Assembly (NCBI GenBank): GCA_009733575.1
Contig: ML769457.1
Location: 2,619 to 66,618 of the forward strand
DNA from: Gymnopus androsaceus JB14
Lineage: Eukaryota; Basidiomycota; Agaricomycetes; Agaricales; Omphalotaceae
Length of the DNA: 64,000 nucleotides
Direction of reading: 5' to 3'
Position numbers and translations under genes: made by a program. The notes under the pieces were generated by a model. It was not told where the DNA came from, ran no database searches, and saw nothing but the letters and a program-made list of their open reading frames with translations. Shown here piece by piece: positions 61,229 through 64,000 of the stretch (position 1 is the first letter of the stretch; each line of letters starts with the position of its first letter).

Positions 61229-61510
61229 TATCTCAGCCTCCTGTGTTGCACTGTGTTATCGCGGACATTACGCTACACTTAGAGCTATCTTGTACTAGGA
61301 CGTGGATTTAGAGAAAATATTGTTCCATACTGTACACACATAGACAGTACGATGCCCGCCCTAAATCCGACACGACCCATAGTGTTCAGTGCAAATCCGA
61401 ACGCTGACGGTTATAAGTCTGACCAGAAATGCCTGTGAAATCGTAAATTACCCCATCAGAGTTGGAAATTTCGCGGTCCCTGCACTTGAACCACAACTAT
61501 CATCATCATC
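61229..61510. promoter_or_regulatory. Intergenic region, pyruvate carboxylase promoter side
   Basis: 280 bases between the transporter stop and the pyruvate carboxylase start. The leader before the ATG contains an ATCATCATCATC run. No defined site recognised. Confidence 0.45.
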
Positions 61511-64000
61511 ATGAGTTCATCCGAATCGACGGCTTTGTTGCACCCTCCAAGGCTGGCATCTATCTTCGCTGGCACTCCAAGTGCCCCGGGCACGCCTGTC
61601 CACTCCATCCAGACAATGAGAAGGAAAGCTGCAGGACACAGTGGTCCTTTGACCAAGATTTTGGTCGCGAATCGAGGTGTACGTTCGTTATCTTTCTGTG
61701 AAATTAATCTTGAATTGTCTCCAGGAAATCGCTATTCGAGTATTCAGAACTGCCCATGAACTGGCAATGCACACTGTTGCGATCTACTCGTACGAGGATC
61801 GTTTGTCTGCTCATCGTCAAAAGGTTAGCCTGCTAAAGTATTTCATTATTCTCAGATTGCTTATCCATCATCTAGTCCGATGAAGCCTACCAAGTTGGCA
61901 AAGGTCTCACTCCCGTCGGCGCATATCTCGCTCAAGATGATATCATCAGGATTGCTCTGGAGCATGGTGTGGATATGATCCACCCCGGGTGAGCTTGGGA
62001 GTTGTCTCTCTTAAACTTTGCCGCTTATCCGACGATCTTGTCAGATATGGTTTCCTCTCTGAAAACGCTGAATTTGCGAGAAAGGTCGAGCAAGCGGGCA
62101 TTGCTTTCATCGGGCCATCCCCTGAAGTCATTGACGGGCTTGGCGACAAGACAAAAGCGCGTACTTTGGGTACGATCCCTATCATTGTTCGTGTTTTGTA
62201 GTCATGTCTAACATATGCACTACATACAGCCATGAAAGTAAACGTCCCAGTCGTCCCAGGTACTCCGGGCCCAGTAGCGAGTTACACTGACGGAGAGTCT
62301 TTCATCAAAGAGTACGGTTTCCCTGGTAAGTGACATATCAGTTTCAGCATGGCAATATATTCACGTTTGGGATAGTCATCATTAAAGCCGCGATGGGAGG
62401 TGGAGGACGCGGGATGCGAGTAGTTCGTGAACAATCCGACTTCCAGACATCTTTCGAACGTGCGGTCAGCGAAGCCAAAGCTGCCTTTGGCGACGGAACC
62501 GTCTTCATCGAGCGTTTCCTCGAGCGACCGCGTCACATCGAAGTCCAACTTCTTGCGGATGCTCAAGGAAACACTATTCACTTGTTTGAACGTGACTGTT
62601 CAGTCCAAAGAAGACATCAGAAAGTTGTCGAGGTGGCTCCGGCTACGCATTTACCTGAAGAAGTAAGACAGGCGATTCTGGCAGATGCTATCAAGCTCGC
62701 GAAGAGTGTCGGCTACAGGAATGCTGGAACGGCCGAGTTCCTCGTCGACCAGATGGGAAGACACTACTTCATCGAAATCAACCCTCGTATTCAAGTCGAG
62801 CACACTATTACTGGTGAGCAACGCGTGATTTTCTCTCTTCACATCTTGCTGACTTGAATTTCACAGAGGAAATTACCGGTATCGACATTGTGGCTGCTCA
62901 AATTCAGATTGCTGCCGGTGCGACTCTTCCACAACTCGGCCTTACCCAGGATGCCATCACCAAACGTGGATTCGCTATCCAGTGTCGTATCACCACTGAG
63001 GACGCTGCTCAAAACTTCCAGCCAGATACCGGAAAAATCGAGGTCTACCGTAGCGCAGGCGGAAATGGAGTACGACTCGATGCATCCTCCTGGTTTTGCT
63101 GGAGCCCAAATTACTGTGAGTATTCCTTTTACCGATCAATCATTTTTTTGCGCTGACGTTTCGCGTCTTTCCAGCCCCACTACGACAGTCTGTTGGTGAA
63201 ATGTAGTGTAAGCGGAACTACCTATGAAGTGGCGCGTCGAAAGATGCTTCGCGCTCTTGTTGAATTCCGTATTCGTGGTGTCAAGGTGAGCAGCATCCAC
63301 TTACTACATCCTTGTTGTTGATCATGAATCTAGTTTCTAGACAAACATTCCCCTTCTTGTTCCGCCTTCTAACACACGATGTTTTCATTGGCGGAAAGAC
63401 CTGGACTACAGTATGCTACATCTACTCAGATAATGACCCTGTTCCTCAACATAGATCTTTCTAGTTCATCGATGATACTCCCGATCTCTTCAAACTCGTT
63501 CAGAGCCAGAACCGAGCTCAGAAACTTCTGTCTTACTTGGGAGACCTTGCTGTCAACGGAAGCTCTATTAAAGGTCAACAGGTACTACTCTTCATCTCTC
63601 TAGCTTTATGTAACTAGTGCTCAGTGATTTCTCTTGTTCCAGGGTGAACCAGGCCTGAAGGATGAAGTAGTCATACCGACTTTCCAAAACCGCGAAGATC
63701 CCAACGGACCACCTCTTGATACCACCTTCCCCTGCGAGGTTGGATGGCGAAACATTATTGTGGAGAAGGGCCCTGAAGCTTTCGCGAAAGCCGTACGTGA
63801 ATACCCCGGTACTTTGATTATGGACACAACCTGGCGTGACGCCCACCAATCGCTTCTCGCTACACGACTTCGAACAATCGATATGGTCAACATTGCTAAG
63901 GAAACTAGTTATGCGTTGGCGAATGCTTACAGTATAGAGTGCTGGGGTGGAGCGACTTTCGATGTTGCAATGAGGTTCTTGTATGAAGATCCCTGGGAGC
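61511..64000 (+). CDS. PYC: Pyruvate carboxylase, 5' part, runs off the window; two one-base frame breaks
   Basis: Exons 61511-61678, 61725-61823, 61876-61988, 62045-62169, 62230-62325, 62376-62813, 62867-63115, 63175-63285, 63341-63410, 63465-63581 and 63643 to the edge. The visible product covers the biotin carboxylase domain ([29 protein letters not shown]-grasp [26 protein letters not shown]) and the start of the carboxyltransferase domain ([16 protein letters not shown]). It makes oxaloacetate from pyruvate, ATP and bicarbonate, in the cytosol of most fungi. One extra T at 63091 (before GFAGAQIT) and one extra C in the CCCC run at 63350-63353 (before [11 protein letters not shown]) break the frame; without each, exon phases and family sequence fit exactly. 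In a central metabolic gene these are more likely sequence errors than real mutations. The remaining half, with the biotinyl domain, is outside the window. Confidence 0.95.

Overview
The window is fungal nuclear DNA, most likely from a basidiomycete (Agaricomycetes). The evidence is dense GT-AG introns of about 45-65 bases, intron-bearing tRNAs, and fungal housekeeping genes (glycogen debranching enzyme, Fus3/Kss1-type MAP kinase, Vrg4-type GDP-mannose transporter, pyruvate carboxylase). It splits at about 46 kb into two very different halves.

The left half (1 to about 46 kb) is an accessory, repeat-built region. It is a head-to-tail array of degenerate segmental duplications. The basic unit has a plus-strand piece of an NF-X1/FAP1-type zinc-finger gene facing a small minus-strand gene for a protein of about 145-160 residues with two zinc fingers, with shared spacers between. 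I count one nearly full-length FAP1 copy (20500-23792) and six deleted remnants, and eight copies of the small zinc-finger gene. Four of those eight (2035-2634, 12471-13092, 25347-25944, 41861-42453) splice into complete reading frames with the same four-exon structure; four are broken. An unidentified gene piece, here called gene Y, precedes several FAP1 pieces. Two units (about 15.8-18.6 kb and 30-33 kb) carry different cargo. A dead gamma-glutamyltranspeptidase (13.5-15.3 kb), a dead class-V aminotransferase-like gene (32.5-33.1 kb) and a 605-base TA-flanked inverted-repeat element (45021-45625) are also embedded.

The right half (46-64 kb) is conserved and compact: tRNA-Gln, glycogen debranching enzyme (minus, 14 exons, 1597 residues), a fungal protein of unknown function (plus), the MAP kinase (minus), tRNA-Met, a Golgi-type glycosyltransferase (minus) diverging from the GDP-mannose transporter (plus), and the 5' part of pyruvate carboxylase (plus, runs off the right edge).

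Two points matter most. First, the small two-finger family keeps its frame, intron positions and metal ligands across divergent copies while the FAP1 partner decays, so the small gene looks like the part under selection; I do not recognise it as a named family. Second, four of the six single-copy protein genes on the right carry isolated one-base insertions in otherwise intact conserved exons. That points to consensus indel errors, so single-base breaks in the array should not be trusted as proof of pseudogenes without read-level checking.
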